From: an uncultured Acidimicrobiales bacterium
Lineage (GTDB): Bacteria > Actinomycetota > Acidimicrobiia > Acidimicrobiales > SHLQ01
Length of the DNA stretch: 52,187 nt
Reading direction: 5' to 3'
Assembly (NCBI GenBank): GCA_937934655.1
Contig: CALGZB010000031.1
Location: forward strand, 1-52,187
The notes below the pieces were generated by a model. That model searched no databases and was not told the DNA's origin. It saw nothing but the letters and a program-made list of their open reading frames with translations. The position numbers and the translations under genes are program-made. Of the stretch, positions 41,836-51,868 are shown one piece after another (within the stretch, counting starts at the first letter, position 1; each line of letters begins with the position of its first letter).

Positions 41836-44800
41836 TTGTTGAGCCGATTTTTCGATGATGTAGACGCAGCTGCCCTGCTTCTGGAACGTCATGGACGAAC
41901 CTCGATTTCTGGCCTCGGGCGGCACTTCGAGAATGAACCCAGAGACGACACTAGGGATGCCTCTCGGGATGACGCCAGCGACGGACTCAGTTACGCCGAA
42001 GAGATCGCCAACGAACTCGTTGTGCGTGGAACGGCGATACTCGATGACGGCGTACTGATCGCGACGGGCGGCGCCGAGGACTCCCCCATCAACACCCCGG
42101 CCAAACCCGCACCCGATCCCGTTCAGCGCCACCTCACCGTGATGTTCTGCGATGTCGCCGGATCTACCAAGTTGGCGGCAACCGTCGACCCCGAAGCTTG
42201 GGTCGACTCGCTGCGCGACTTCCTCTCGGTGATGGGAGCCGTCATCGAGTCCTGGGATGGGCACATCGGCAGCTACCTGGGCGACGGGCTTCTCGCATTC
42301 TTCGGCTACCCGGTCGCACAAGAAAATGCGGCTGATCGAGCGGTTCGAGCCGGTCTCGAGATGCTCAGCAGCCTTCCGGACCTCAACGAGCGAATCCAAG
42401 ACCGCATTGGGTCCGACATCGGCATTCGCATCGGCATCAACACCGGCCCGGTAATCGTTGATGAATTCAGGGGCGAGCTTCAGGCGACAGGCGAAACCAC
42501 CAACACGGCGTCGCGGGTTGAATCCGCCGCCCCGATCAATACGCTCGCCATCTCTCCCTCGACGCACCGCCTCGTCAAGGACGCCGTCCAGACCGAAGAC
42601 CTCGGCGAATATTCGCTGAAAGGAATTTCCGAGCCGCTCCGCATCCACCAAGTCCTTCGGCTGCGGCCGGAAGGTGCTCGGGTTGGAGGCGGGCGCTCCG
42701 TCCACACCGCGATGGTGAATCGAGTCGAAGAGCTCGAAGCACTTCGGGGTGCGTGGTCCGAAAGCCGCAACGGACGCGGCCAGATCGTGTCGCTCGTCGG
42801 CGACGCTGGAATAGGAAAGTCACGTTTGGTCGAGGCCTTTCGAGAGGGACTCGCCGAAGAAGACCACATCTGGCTCCATGCCGCCTGTTCCGCCTACGCC
42901 GATTCCGCAGCATTCCATCCAATCATTGAGCTCCAGAAACGAAGGTTCGGAATCACCGACTCGGACTCAGCCCGGCAGCGCAACGAGAAGATCTCGGACG
43001 GCCTTAAGGCCGTGAACCTGCTCACTCCCCGAGCACTGGATCTGATCGGCGAGCTGCATGGGCGTTCGGTCGAACTCATCCATGATGCGGACCTCGGCTC
43101 CGATGTTGTCGACGTCCGGCGAAGCGAAACCCTCGATCTTCTCGCCAAGTGGCTGTTGGGAGTCGCTCAAGCCCGGCCGACCGTTCTGTTCTTCGACGAT
43201 TATCACTGGTCCGATCCCACCACCGTTGCGCTGCTAAACAAACTTTCCGGCAGCACCTCGGCTCATCCACTCCTCATTCTTGCGACAGCCCGACCAACTC
43301 GGCCGCCGTCTTGGCCGGAACACGTCAACGACATCTCCATAGACGTTGAACGGTTCTCGGTCGAGCACACCGCCGCGCTGGCACGCCATGCTGCCGGCGA
43401 CAATGTTCCCGAGAGCGTGATCACCTCGATCATCGAACGATCCGACGGAGTGCCGTTGTTTGCCGAGGAGCTCGGGGCGGCCGCGCTTCGTTCCGATGGC
43501 GGCGATGGCATTTCTGGCGGGATCGATCTGCCCGACAGCATCGAAAACCTCTTGATGTCGAGGCTCGACCTTGGACAACTCCGACAGCTCGCCCAAGCCG
43601 CCTCGATCTTCGGCCGCACCTTCAACCTCACCGACCTCGCCCACGTGTGCGAGCTCGAACACCACGTCGTTCGCGAGCTGGTGGAGACGGGGGTCGAGAA
43701 GGCGTTCTTCTTTCAGAGTGACGACGACCAAGACACCTTTGAGTTCAAGCACGCACTTATGCGCGATGCGGCCTACGACTCGATGGTCAGCAAGATCCGC
43801 AAACCACTTCATCACCGCGCGGCCATGGGACTGATGGACCAACCGTCCGCCTCACTCTCACGGCCCGACCTCATCGCCGAGCACCTTCTTATGGCCGGCG
43901 AACCGCACCTCTCTAGTCCTTGGTGGCAACGAGCAGCAGAAGCGGCAACAGCACAGGGCGCCACCACCGAGGCCGAGCGGTTCTATTCCCGAGCGGTCGA
44001 ACACGCCGACCCCGCCGAAGAAGCGCTCCTCGTATCGCTCAACCTTGCCCTTGCCGGCGCAATCAATAGCTCGAAGGGTCGGAAAAATGCCGACATCTCA
44101 AAGGTGTGGGCGGACCTCGTTCAACTCACCGACGGCACGAAGCTTGCGTGGCACAACGGCACGGCCCACGCCGGCCTTTCCTGGATAAGCGCCAATGCCG
44201 CGAACTTCACCGAAGCCCGTGAGTCGCTTGGTCGGGCCCGCCAGATCGCTGAGTCCATCGGTGCCGATGATCTGCTCTTCGGGAGTCGATGCATGGAACT
44301 CATCATGTCGAACTTCGAGGGACGGCCGCTCGAGGTCATCGCCGAGTTTGAAGCGCTTGCAAAGGGTTCGACGAAGTCGTCTCCCGAGCTCGACCACGCG
44401 ATTGGTTCGTCACTCGAGTCGATGATGCGCGGCAACGCTGCGTACTCGCTCGCGCTGACGGGCCGCTTTGTCGATGCGCACGAACTCAACCGAATAAACG
44501 CCGCAGCGTTTGCCGATCGCAGCCCAGTGGCCACCACAAACCTCTACGCGCTCTCCCGCGCTGTCTACGCCCTCCAAAGCGACTGGCTCCAGTACGTCGG
44601 CCAATGCGATGAATACCTCGAGCAAGCCGAGCGGTTCGAGCTTGGCTATGCCCATACCCTCGCAACCGTTACCGCACGCGCCGCTCACGCCATTCTCGAC
44701 CCCAACCCGCAACGCTTAGCGTCTCTTAAGCGGGGCACCAATCGCTTCCAAGGCTCGGGGGCGCTCATGGCGGCGCCGTTTATGCTTTGGCTGGTCGCCG

Positions 44801-45162
44801 GTGCCGAGCTCGCAACGGGTCAGATCCAGGCGGCCGCCGGCACAATCAAGATCGCCGAGTCGCTTGGCCAGTCGACCGGACAGCTCTACTACCAGCCGCA
44901 AGTTACCGAGCGCATCGTGCGCGTCGAGATGGCCGGCGATGACCTCGGAGCGGATTGGCGAGGCCGCGTCGAAGAATCCCTCGACTTCGCGAGGAGACGG
45001 TCGCTACTGGTCGGTGCACTGCACCTCAACATGTTGAAACGCGACCTACTTCGCGGTACCAACGACGAAGCGCAATCCCGCCAGGACCTCGGCGACGCCA
45101 TCGATGCAATCGCTCAACCCGATGACGCCCCCATCATTCACGTCGCCAAAGCGCTCCTCTAG
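41836..45162 (+). CDS. Class III cyclase-domain protein fused to AAA-type ATPase and TPR-like region
   Basis: 1108 residues from TTG, with GGGAGGG just upstream (a second TTG follows directly). Order: a roughly 95-residue N-terminal segment; cyclase homology domain (about 98-275) with metal Asp D106 (VMFCDVAGST) and D150 (SYLGDGLLAFFG), and catalytic N223 and R227 (GETTNTASR); ATPase with Walker A GDAGIGKS (322-329) and Walker B FFDD (452-455); then alpha-helical repeats to the end. The substrate-binding Lys usually before the second Asp (A-K-Y-L-G-D) is S146, so cAMP synthesis is uncertain. Large signalling or LuxR-like regulator proteins share this layout. Cytoplasmic. Ends overlapping the convergent GMC gene by 4 nt. 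Confidence 0.9.
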   Translation: MLSRFFDDVDAAALLLERHGRTSISGLGRHFENEPRDDTRDASRDDASDGLSYAEEIANELVVRGTAILDDGVLIATGGAEDSPINTPAKPAPDPVQRHLTVMFCDVAGSTKLAATVDPEAWVDSLRDFLSVMGAVIESWDGHIGSYLGDGLLAFFGYPVAQENAADRAVRAGLEMLSSLPDLNERIQDRIGSDIGIRIGINTGPVIVDEFRGELQATGETTNTASRVESAAPINTLAISPSTHRLVKDAVQTEDLGEYSLKGISEPLRIHQVLRLRPEGARVGGGRSVHTAMVNRVEELEALRGAWSESRNGRGQIVSLVGDAGIGKSRLVEAFREGLAEEDHIWLHAACSAYADSAAFHPIIELQKRRFGITDSDSARQRNEKISDGLKAVNLLTPRALDLIGELHGRSVELIHDADLGSDVVDVRRSETLDLLAKWLLGVAQARPTVLFFDDYHWSDPTTVALLNKLSGSTSAHPLLILATARPTRPPSWPEHVNDISIDVERFSVEHTAALARHAAGDNVPESVITSIIERSDGVPLFAEELGAAALRSDGGDGISGGIDLPDSIENLLMSRLDLGQLRQLAQAASIFGRTFNLTDLAHVCELEHHVVRELVETGVEKAFFFQSDDDQDTFEFKHALMRDAAYDSMVSKIRKPLHHRAAMGLMDQPSASLSRPDLIAEHLLMAGEPHLSSPWWQRAAEAATAQGATTEAERFYSRAVEHADPAEEALLVSLNLALAGAINSSKGRKNADISKVWADLVQLTDGTKLAWHNGTAHAGLSWISANAANFTEARESLGRARQIAESIGADDLLFGSRCMELIMSNFEGRPLEVIAEFEALAKGSTKSSPELDHAIGSSLESMMRGNAAYSLALTGRFVDAHELNRINAAAFADRSPVATTNLYALSRAVYALQSDWLQYVGQCDEYLEQAERFELGYAHTLATVTARAAHAILDPNPQRLASLKRGTNRFQGSGALMAAPFMLWLVAGAELATGQIQAAAGTIKIAESLGQSTGQLYYQPQVTERIVRVEMAGDDLGADWRGRVEESLDFARRRSLLVGALHLNMLKRDLLRGTNDEAQSRQDLGDAIDAIAQPDDAPIIHVAKALL

Positions 45163-48100
45163 TTGAAACGGTCGAGCCGCTCGAGCACGTACGGAAAAAT
45201 GTCGAACGAGGCATCCCGTCCGATCCAAAAATCCATATGCGCATATTCCTCGAACACCCGACGCGAGTACTGCTCACCGCCGTTGTGCGCCACCAGCCAA
45301 TCCAAGGTTCGTTGCGACGTCTCCGGTAGAAATATCTGATTCTGGCGTCCAGCCAAGAAGTCGATCGGCAGGCCGAGTCTGCTCACGTTTGGGAGGTAGG
45401 TGTCTCCCCCATCGGCGTCGACAACATGGCCCCTGTCGACAATCGCCGCGATCTGTTCGAACGGCTTGGTTGCGATCTCGCCGAACATCTCGTCGAGCAC
45501 CGTGTGCGTTGCGTGATTGAGCTGGGCGTGGGTGTAGCTCGGTCCAAACACCGAGAACACCCGATGACAGACCGGATTCACGCATTGTTCCCCTTCGGGA
45601 ACCGGCACCATCCAGGCGGCGGTATCGATCAGCTTGTCGGCCATGTTCTTTTTGCTGGGCGGAGTCTCTAACGGCGACGATCGAAGATCGATCTTTTGCC
45701 GGAAGTCGAGACCGCGCGACGGAATGTCGATCGAACGAATCAACGGCACGACCCCAAGGTCGGCCTTAAAGTCGTTGAGCCAGTTCACCACCGGGTGCAG
45801 CGTGAGCTGCGAGCTCACCACCGATCGAATCCCTTCCATACCATTAAGCAAAGCCATCAGTACCGTCATCGACGCCACGCAGTGGGCCACCACCTGCACG
45901 TCAGGCTTCCCGGTCACCGACCGAACATGCGCGATCGCCGTCGGCCAGTCAAAGGCCGCGATGTCGTCGATTGTGAACGAGCGACCCGAGGATCCGGAAT
46001 CGGGGCTTCCTCGGTACGCGAACAACCACACGTCGTAGTCGTTCGCACAGAGAAATTCGACAAGGTTCTCGTCGACGGTATCCACAGCGAAGGAGGACGA
46101 GGTTACTGAGAAACCAGGCGCCACTACCACCGGTCCCCTGGTTCCGCCCTCGTAGCGGGTGAGCTTGATCCCAAACCCATCAGGCGTCGTGAGCATCGAC
46201 TCCGACGGCTCGGGAGCGCGCAAGGCGCGGCGGGCAATGCTCGCCTTCTGCTGGAGGGGGAAGTTGTTGAGGTCTGCGAGGAGTCCGCCGTAGGAATGCA
46301 AGATCGTTTTGCCGAACTCACCAGCAAACTTCCCACCGAAGTACAGCTCGATAGCCCGGTCGATCGCGCCAATACGCGAGTACCAACCTGACTTCGGGAT
46401 CACTTGCAAGGTGGAGCCTTGCCGGATGAAGTCCTGAAGATCCAGGGTAAGAATGCCTTCAGCAACCGTGTCGCCAGCGCTTGCCTCGGTCACGGTGACG
46501 AACAGTTTGGTCAGGTCGGTCCAGGCATTTGATCCCGGCTCACGATGGAGATACTTGGTGCCCACGAAATGAAGATCGGGTCCATCGCTACGACTGAGTG
46601 GCAGGTCGTAGATCATCACCCAGGTCTCAACCGAATCGGGGTCGGGCGGAAGCAAGGAGAACGAGCCATTCGTCACCGTCATCGGCTTGGTCGAAAGCGC
46701 CGCGCAGGTAACCTCGCCATTCGCTACCGCTGGACGATCGGGCTCGGTCGTGAGCTGCCAAAGGTTGTCGGTGGCCAGCGTTAACTCAAACGTCATCGGC
46801 GTGTTGGCGCTTCGACCTCGCGCATCAGCCAACTCGAACCGATTGGAAATCTTCTCCCATGCCGGAGCTTTCGAGTGGGCGACTTCGGTGGAGATGAATC
46901 CGCCCATCGTTTCGGTGAACGACACCGCTGGCGCATAGCGATCAGGATCGCGGCGAATCATCCAGCTGATGATCGGTTTGATAACCCAGCCAGCAACGGT
47001 CTTCACGAGCGTCCAGAGGAAGGTCAGGATCGCCTTGAGTATCGCGACGGCACTGCCCATCGGGCTGCGCCCGGCGGGCCGATGGGCGGCGAGAGCCCGA
47101 TGACCGGTTTTCGCTGGCGCTACTGCCGTGTCGCTGTCCCAGCCCCGCTCGGCGATGAGTAGCTCAAGCGACCGCTCGGCCAATGCCGAGATCGTGAGCA
47201 GCGGATTGACGCCAACCGCTCCCGGAATGATCGCTCCGTCGCAGACGTAAAGACCGTCGTGTACCTCGCCCGGCCCGGCGAACACCTGGCTGCGGTCGTT
47301 GACGACTCCCTCATGCCAATCGTCGGCCATCCGACATCCACCAACCGGATGCACGGTGACCAACTGCTTCCCCATTGCTTCGCTCCACAGCGGATTCGGC
47401 AGGAATTGGCCATGCAGTTCGGCGTTGGCCTTTGCGAGCATGTCGTTGTCGTGGTCGAAGTTGGGTTCGTTTCCGACACCAGGCCACGAAATGCGAAGAC
47501 GGTCATCTTCCAGGTGGAGCTTGCCATCGGCATCGTCCTGGCTCATCACCAAATAGGTTTGTGTTCGTCCAACAGTGCCCACATAGGAATCCTCAGCCAG
47601 ACCAGCCGGGTTGTTCTGAATTGCCGACGCAAGGGCCGCAGCGCTCTTCAGGCGAAACTCGGCCTCACCCGGCCCGTAGGCCAGCGGGCTGCCGGTCACC
47701 GACTCCCCAAAGAAGAACGCCGGTGGCAACGCCTCGGCGAGCGCTCCAGGAATGACGCCCTCTTCGATGACCATCCGGTGGTCGACGTTCGAGGCCTTTC
47801 GCATATCGATGATCCCAGCGATGCACGGACCAGGCATCTGCTCGGGCGAAAGCCGGTTCGATCCGGCCCCGACGCCGTGAATTGGCGCCCAACCCGGCAG
47901 GGCCTTCTTGGACGTCCCCGACCCGGTTTCCTCTGCTGCGTGTCCTGGTTGTTCTGCGTGTCCTGTTTGTTTCCAGAGGTTGTTGTAGCCAAAGGCCAAC
48001 ATGTCGCCGTTGCCGGAGAAGCCGTCTCCGAGCGCATCGGAAACCGCCAGTCCGTTTTCCTTGGACCGGGCAAGGATCTCGGTAGAACCCAGTGTTCCAG

Positions 48101-48917
48101 CTGCAAGCACCACGATGTCGGCATGAACGACATACGTCGATGACTCGGTGTCGGGATCGGTAGCCATCGACTCGATGTGGACCTTCCATCCATCGGCGAC
48201 CCGTTCAACGAACCGCACGGACGCCTCTGTGAAAATCTCGGCACCGTGGTTGTGCGCATCGGGCAGATAGTTCATCTGCGTGGTGTTCTTCGCTCCCGTG
48301 TTGCACCCGCTGCAGCAATCACCGCAGTTGTTGCACGCCGGCTGGTACACACCGAAAGGGTTCACCTGATCTTCGAAGTTCACGTTGATCGGTGGCTTAT
48401 AGAAATCCGCGCCCATGCCCTTCGCTGACTTCGCTAAGGCCTCAACCTTGTTCAAGGTTGGGTACGAATCGGGATACGGCGTCGGGTCGAGCACCCGGCG
48501 GGCCCGGTCGTAATAGGGCTCGAGCAGATCGCGATCGGCCTTGAAGACCTTCGGCCACGCACCGATCTCGAAGTTGGCCTGTTCCATTTCCAACGCAACG
48601 TTTGCGTTGATGAGCGAGGTTCCTCCCAGGCCGCATCCCACCACTGCGGTGATATCGGTATTCATGTGAATATCAAAGAGCGCCGACTTGGGACCGTACT
48701 GACCGAGCTCCGTATCGATCTGGACCTCGTTTTTCAGCGTTGCTGGCGAATTCGGGAATTCTCCAGGAAGTCGTTCGGGCCCCCGTTCGAGCAGAGCCAC
48801 CGACTGCCCAGCTCGGGCGAGCCGCGAAGCCGCGATCCCGCCGCCGTAGCCTGAGCCGACAACAACCGCGGTATACCGGTCCCCGATATGGGAGACGTTG
48901 CGAGATATCCGGTTCAT
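45159..48917 (-). CDS. GMC-family oxidoreductase (cholesterol-oxidase-like) fused to an alpha/beta hydrolase
   Basis: 1252 residues from ATG (MNRISRNVSHIGDRYTAVVV). Residues 1-595: FAD-binding GSGYGGGIAASRLARAG, VVGCGLGGTSLINANVALE, a Cys-rich loop CNNCGDCCSGCNTGAKNT (Cys 195, 198, 201, 202, 205), HPVGGCRM with active-site H523, and NPLLTISALAERS. A helical linker and a beta-rich middle follow. Residues about 905-1252 are an alpha/beta hydrolase: oxyanion region VVVAPGFSVTSSSF, nucleophile elbow VAHCVAS with Cys1013 instead of Ser, and a candidate His1227 (YAHMDFW). Likely substrate a sterol or other lipid alcohol (inference). ATGA-coupled to the upstream metallophosphoesterase. Confidence 0.88.
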   Translation of the reverse strand: MNRISRNVSHIGDRYTAVVVGSGYGGGIAASRLARAGQSVALLERGPERLPGEFPNSPATLKNEVQIDTELGQYGPKSALFDIHMNTDITAVVGCGLGGTSLINANVALEMEQANFEIGAWPKVFKADRDLLEPYYDRARRVLDPTPYPDSYPTLNKVEALAKSAKGMGADFYKPPINVNFEDQVNPFGVYQPACNNCGDCCSGCNTGAKNTTQMNYLPDAHNHGAEIFTEASVRFVERVADGWKVHIESMATDPDTESSTYVVHADIVVLAAGTLGSTEILARSKENGLAVSDALGDGFSGNGDMLAFGYNNLWKQTGHAEQPGHAAEETGSGTSKKALPGWAPIHGVGAGSNRLSPEQMPGPCIAGIIDMRKASNVDHRMVIEEGVIPGALAEALPPAFFFGESVTGSPLAYGPGEAEFRLKSAAALASAIQNNPAGLAEDSYVGTVGRTQTYLVMSQDDADGKLHLEDDRLRISWPGVGNEPNFDHDNDMLAKANAELHGQFLPNPLWSEAMGKQLVTVHPVGGCRMADDWHEGVVNDRSQVFAGPGEVHDGLYVCDGAIIPGAVGVNPLLTISALAERSLELLIAERGWDSDTAVAPAKTGHRALAAHRPAGRSPMGSAVAILKAILTFLWTLVKTVAGWVIKPIISWMIRRDPDRYAPAVSFTETMGGFISTEVAHSKAPAWEKISNRFELADARGRSANTPMTFELTLATDNLWQLTTEPDRPAVANGEVTCAALSTKPMTVTNGSFSLLPPDPDSVETWVMIYDLPLSRSDGPDLHFVGTKYLHREPGSNAWTDLTKLFVTVTEASAGDTVAEGILTLDLQDFIRQGSTLQVIPKSGWYSRIGAIDRAIELYFGGKFAGEFGKTILHSYGGLLADLNNFPLQQKASIARRALRAPEPSESMLTTPDGFGIKLTRYEGGTRGPVVVAPGFSVTSSSFAVDTVDENLVEFLCANDYDVWLFAYRGSPDSGSSGRSFTIDDIAAFDWPTAIAHVRSVTGKPDVQVVAHCVASMTVLMALLNGMEGIRSVVSSQLTLHPVVNWLNDFKADLGVVPLIRSIDIPSRGLDFRQKIDLRSSPLETPPSKKNMADKLIDTAAWMVPVPEGEQCVNPVCHRVFSVFGPSYTHAQLNHATHTVLDEMFGEIATKPFEQIAAIVDRGHVVDADGGDTYLPNVSRLGLPIDFLAGRQNQIFLPETSQRTLDWLVAHNGGEQYSRRVFEEYAHMDFWIGRDASFDIFPYVLERLDRFN

Positions 48918-50467
48918 CGTTGGGGCTCCTCCATCGACGCTTCCGATTTGGCCTGGTCGCGCCGCAGTCGAAGATCCACATCGGGGTTGTCGGTCGGATC
49001 GAACCATCGGGCACGCAGCGCCGCGGCTCGGCGATCGATTCCCGAGCCGCAGGCCGATGTGAAGTCAGCAAACATCGTCGGGTCCGACGCAAGTGCCTGG
49101 GTCAACGCAGCCAGCAAGGGATTGTCTTGGTCCTGCGGGCCACCGGTGCCGGCCGCGCGTGGGTGAGCGATCTCACCGTTCAAGGGATCGTTGTAGAGCC
49201 GCAGCGCAGCCACATGCGCGTCGTCGTCCACTAGGACGACCGATCCGCCCTGCACCGGGCTCATCGTTGGATGGTCCACAACCCAGCCGCCGGTATTCCA
49301 AAGTTCGACCGCGTGCTCGAACCCAGGAATGAGAAGTTGATCCTGGAACGGTTTATGGGTGTGCCCAAAGATGAACGAGAACCGACTTGGAACCTCGCCA
49401 CACTCCTCCGCCCAGTCGACGTTGTCGAGCTGTTCTGTCACCGGCCCGGCCATATACCAGCCCAGGCCATCGACCATTCCCGGACTCAGCACATGGCCGT
49501 GGTTCATTCGTTCTGACTGCGCAGCTCGGCCGAAGGTGAGGTCGAGGAGCGCCTCAACCACCGAACCGAGCTTCAACGAGACGCCGTGGGTACCAATGGT
49601 GCTTTCGGCACTCACATGCATCGCACCCCCGAACCGGTCGAGCATCAGCGCGGCGGTCTTCTTCACCAAGTCGTGAGTAGCTCCCGCATCGAGCATCGCC
49701 TCGTACAGGCTGAACGCCTCTTCGGCGACGACGTCGCCCTGATCGCCGAAACTCGACCAGAAGAAGTCGATCCATGGCCCGTTGATCCGTTCGAGCTCGC
49801 CGACATCGGTTATCTCGGTGCCGCCAGTGACCGCCTCGAGGACTGTCGACATCGCTCGATACATCGGCTCGACGAAGTGACCATGGTGAAAAACCACACA
49901 ACGATCGCCCGACGCATAAGCAAAGTTCGGATATGCCGCCTCGACCGAATAGTCGGTGCTGCCGGTTGTGTTCTGCATAAGCGCCGTGGCGAGCTGACAA
50001 TCAACCCGTGCGCCAAAGAGTTCGGTCACCGCGGGTTGTTCGGGAAGCGGAGAAGGAACCTTGGCCCCGTCAGAGGTCTCATGGCGACCTCGGACCTCGT
50101 CCAAGAACATCGCATCGCGCATCACGCGCCATTCGCGGTGATCATGGTTCCCGGGCACGTACAGGATCGTCGGGCCAAACAACTCCTGCCCTGGCCGGAA
50201 GAACTCATCGATCAAGCGTTGAAACACCATCATTGCGGTCCGCGCCGGAGCAAACGACAAGTCAAAGATGTCGCCGAGTAACACCAGGGTCGGCGGTTCT
50301 TCCCCGCCGACTTCCAACAGGAGTGTTCGTAGCCCATCGGCCAGGCCACGAAGCGTGGCCGAAGCTTGGAGCGGATCGACCCGACCTTCTTGGTCCAGAT
50401 CCGTGAGCAAGCTATAGCTCACCCCAAGATGAAGGTCCGAAAGGACCACATATCGCACGTTCCCCAC
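48914..50467 (-). CDS. Calcineurin-like metallophosphoesterase
   Basis: 517 residues from GTG (VGNVRYVVLSDLHLGVSYSL), with GGTGGA upstream; a longer frame with no family support extends to 50983, and an adjacent TTG is an alternative start. All five metal-binding blocks are visible: SDLHLG, LLGDIFDLS, VPGNHDHREW, FHHGHF and FGHTHKPF. The long middle and C-terminal insert (about 200-400) is unlike small UDP-sugar or cAMP esterases, so the substrate is unknown. ATGA overlap with the GMC-hydrolase gene makes them one operon. Divergent from the serine hydrolase. Confidence 0.88.
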   Translation of the reverse strand: MGNVRYVVLSDLHLGVSYSLLTDLDQEGRVDPLQASATLRGLADGLRTLLLEVGGEEPPTLVLLGDIFDLSFAPARTAMMVFQRLIDEFFRPGQELFGPTILYVPGNHDHREWRVMRDAMFLDEVRGRHETSDGAKVPSPLPEQPAVTELFGARVDCQLATALMQNTTGSTDYSVEAAYPNFAYASGDRCVVFHHGHFVEPMYRAMSTVLEAVTGGTEITDVGELERINGPWIDFFWSSFGDQGDVVAEEAFSLYEAMLDAGATHDLVKKTAALMLDRFGGAMHVSAESTIGTHGVSLKLGSVVEALLDLTFGRAAQSERMNHGHVLSPGMVDGLGWYMAGPVTEQLDNVDWAEECGEVPSRFSFIFGHTHKPFQDQLLIPGFEHAVELWNTGGWVVDHPTMSPVQGGSVVLVDDDAHVAALRLYNDPLNGEIAHPRAAGTGGPQDQDNPLLAALTQALASDPTMFADFTSACGSGIDRRAAALRARWFDPTDNPDVDLRLRRDQAKSEASMEEPQR

Positions 50468-50656
50468 CAAATGTCCACCATTTCGGTTCTCCGTCGTTCG
50501 CCCGAGAGTGACACACGGTCGCGCGAGGCGCCATAGGCAGTCGTTCGAAGTGTTTTTGCTGGGTACCAGCTTGTACCCGCGACCGGTATCGTCTCGAGGC
50601 AGGCGTGGTCGAGCACCAGCGCCTCGCACGAAGTGCGGGACAAGCGGGAGAATCAC

Positions 50657-51862
50657 ATGAGCGGTGTACCAATCGGCGGCACGGTCGCGGCAGGCTTCGA
50701 AGCAGTGCGCGAAACCTTCGCGGCAAACTTCACCGAACGCGGCGAGCTGGGAGCCTCGTGCACGGTCGTGCGCGATGGCGAACGGGTTGTGGACTTGTGG
50801 GGCGGGTATACCTCCAAGGATCGGCTGACCCCGTGGGAACGCGACACACTCGTGCTTGTCTTCTCCCTCAGCAAGGGCATCTCGGGACTTGCCGCAGCCG
50901 TGCAGAACTCCAAAGGCCTGCTGGACTACGACGCCTTGGTTACCAAGTACTGGCCAGAATTCGGTTGCAATGGCAAAGAACACGTCACTGTCCGCCAGCT
51001 ACTCTCCGAGCAGGCGGGTCTTGCCGCAATCGACACACCCCTCAGTCCCGAGGCCATGGCCGATCCGGTGCACCTTGCCTCAGTGCTTGGCGGACAAACT
51101 CCTGAATGGGTCCCAGGCGATTACGCCGGAAACCATGCGTACACAATCGGGTGGATTGCCAGCGAGTTGATCCGGCGAACCGATCCGCAGGGCCGCACTC
51201 TCGGGGCCTTCTTCGCCGACGAGATTGCCGCGCCACTCGGCACCGACTTCTTTCTCGGCCTTCCCGACAACATCGAGCGGTCGCGAATGGCCCGAATCGA
51301 TGGCTGGAGCCCACTGGCGCTCCTCTTCCATCTTCGTACGATGCCCTGGCGCATGGTCGTAGCCATGATGTGGCCGTGGTCGCTCACCCACAAGGTCATG
51401 AACAACCCGTCGATGCTTCTGGCGGGCCCGGCCGGAATCGACACCCCCGCCTACTGGCCGATGGAAGACGGTGGCGCCGGTGGCATCGGCAACGCCCGCT
51501 CGATCGCCACAATCTACGGTGAGTTCGCGACCGGTGGTCCAACCCTTGGCCTTTCCGCCAACACCCTGTCGAATCTCGAGCAACCGGCTCCCACCCCTAA
51601 CAAGGGCATCTGGGATCAGGTCATTAAGACCGACCTCGAATACTCACTCGGCCTGGAGAAACCCTTCGCCGCCGACCAATTCGGTAGCGACGGCCGGGCC
51701 TATGGCACCTTCGCCGTCGGCGGTGGATTTGCGTTCGCTGATCCCGCAGAACGGCTGGGCTATGCCTATGTCACAAACAAGATGGGCTTCTACAAGTGGG
51801 CCGACCCAAGAGAAAAGGCAATGCGGACCAGCATTTACGAAGCCCTGAAACACCCCCGATAA
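50657..51862 (+). CDS. Serine hydrolase of the beta-lactamase/esterase (class C-like) family
   Basis: 401 residues from ATG (MSGVPIGGTVAAGFEAVRET), with GGGAGAA upstream. Catalytic S-x-x-K motif FSLSKG near residue 77, then a likely Y-x-N-like element around HAYTIGWIASELIRR, and GGGFAFADPAERLGYAYVTN near the end where K-T-G/H-x-G normally lies. Members are esterases or lipases (EstB type) and D-aminopeptidases more often than true beta-lactamases. No signal peptide is visible, so probably cytoplasmic. Divergent from the metallophosphoesterase operon. Confidence 0.9.
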   Translation: MSGVPIGGTVAAGFEAVRETFAANFTERGELGASCTVVRDGERVVDLWGGYTSKDRLTPWERDTLVLVFSLSKGISGLAAAVQNSKGLLDYDALVTKYWPEFGCNGKEHVTVRQLLSEQAGLAAIDTPLSPEAMADPVHLASVLGGQTPEWVPGDYAGNHAYTIGWIASELIRRTDPQGRTLGAFFADEIAAPLGTDFFLGLPDNIERSRMARIDGWSPLALLFHLRTMPWRMVVAMMWPWSLTHKVMNNPSMLLAGPAGIDTPAYWPMEDGGAGGIGNARSIATIYGEFATGGPTLGLSANTLSNLEQPAPTPNKGIWDQVIKTDLEYSLGLEKPFAADQFGSDGRAYGTFAVGGGFAFADPAERLGYAYVTNKMGFYKWADPREKAMRTSIYEALKHPR

Positions 51863-51868
51863 TCATCG

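Noticed and set aside
50468-50983. Long N-terminal extension of the metallophosphoesterase
   Set aside because: It runs opposite the serine-hydrolase gene and lacks family features; the catalytic domain begins just after the GTG at 50467.
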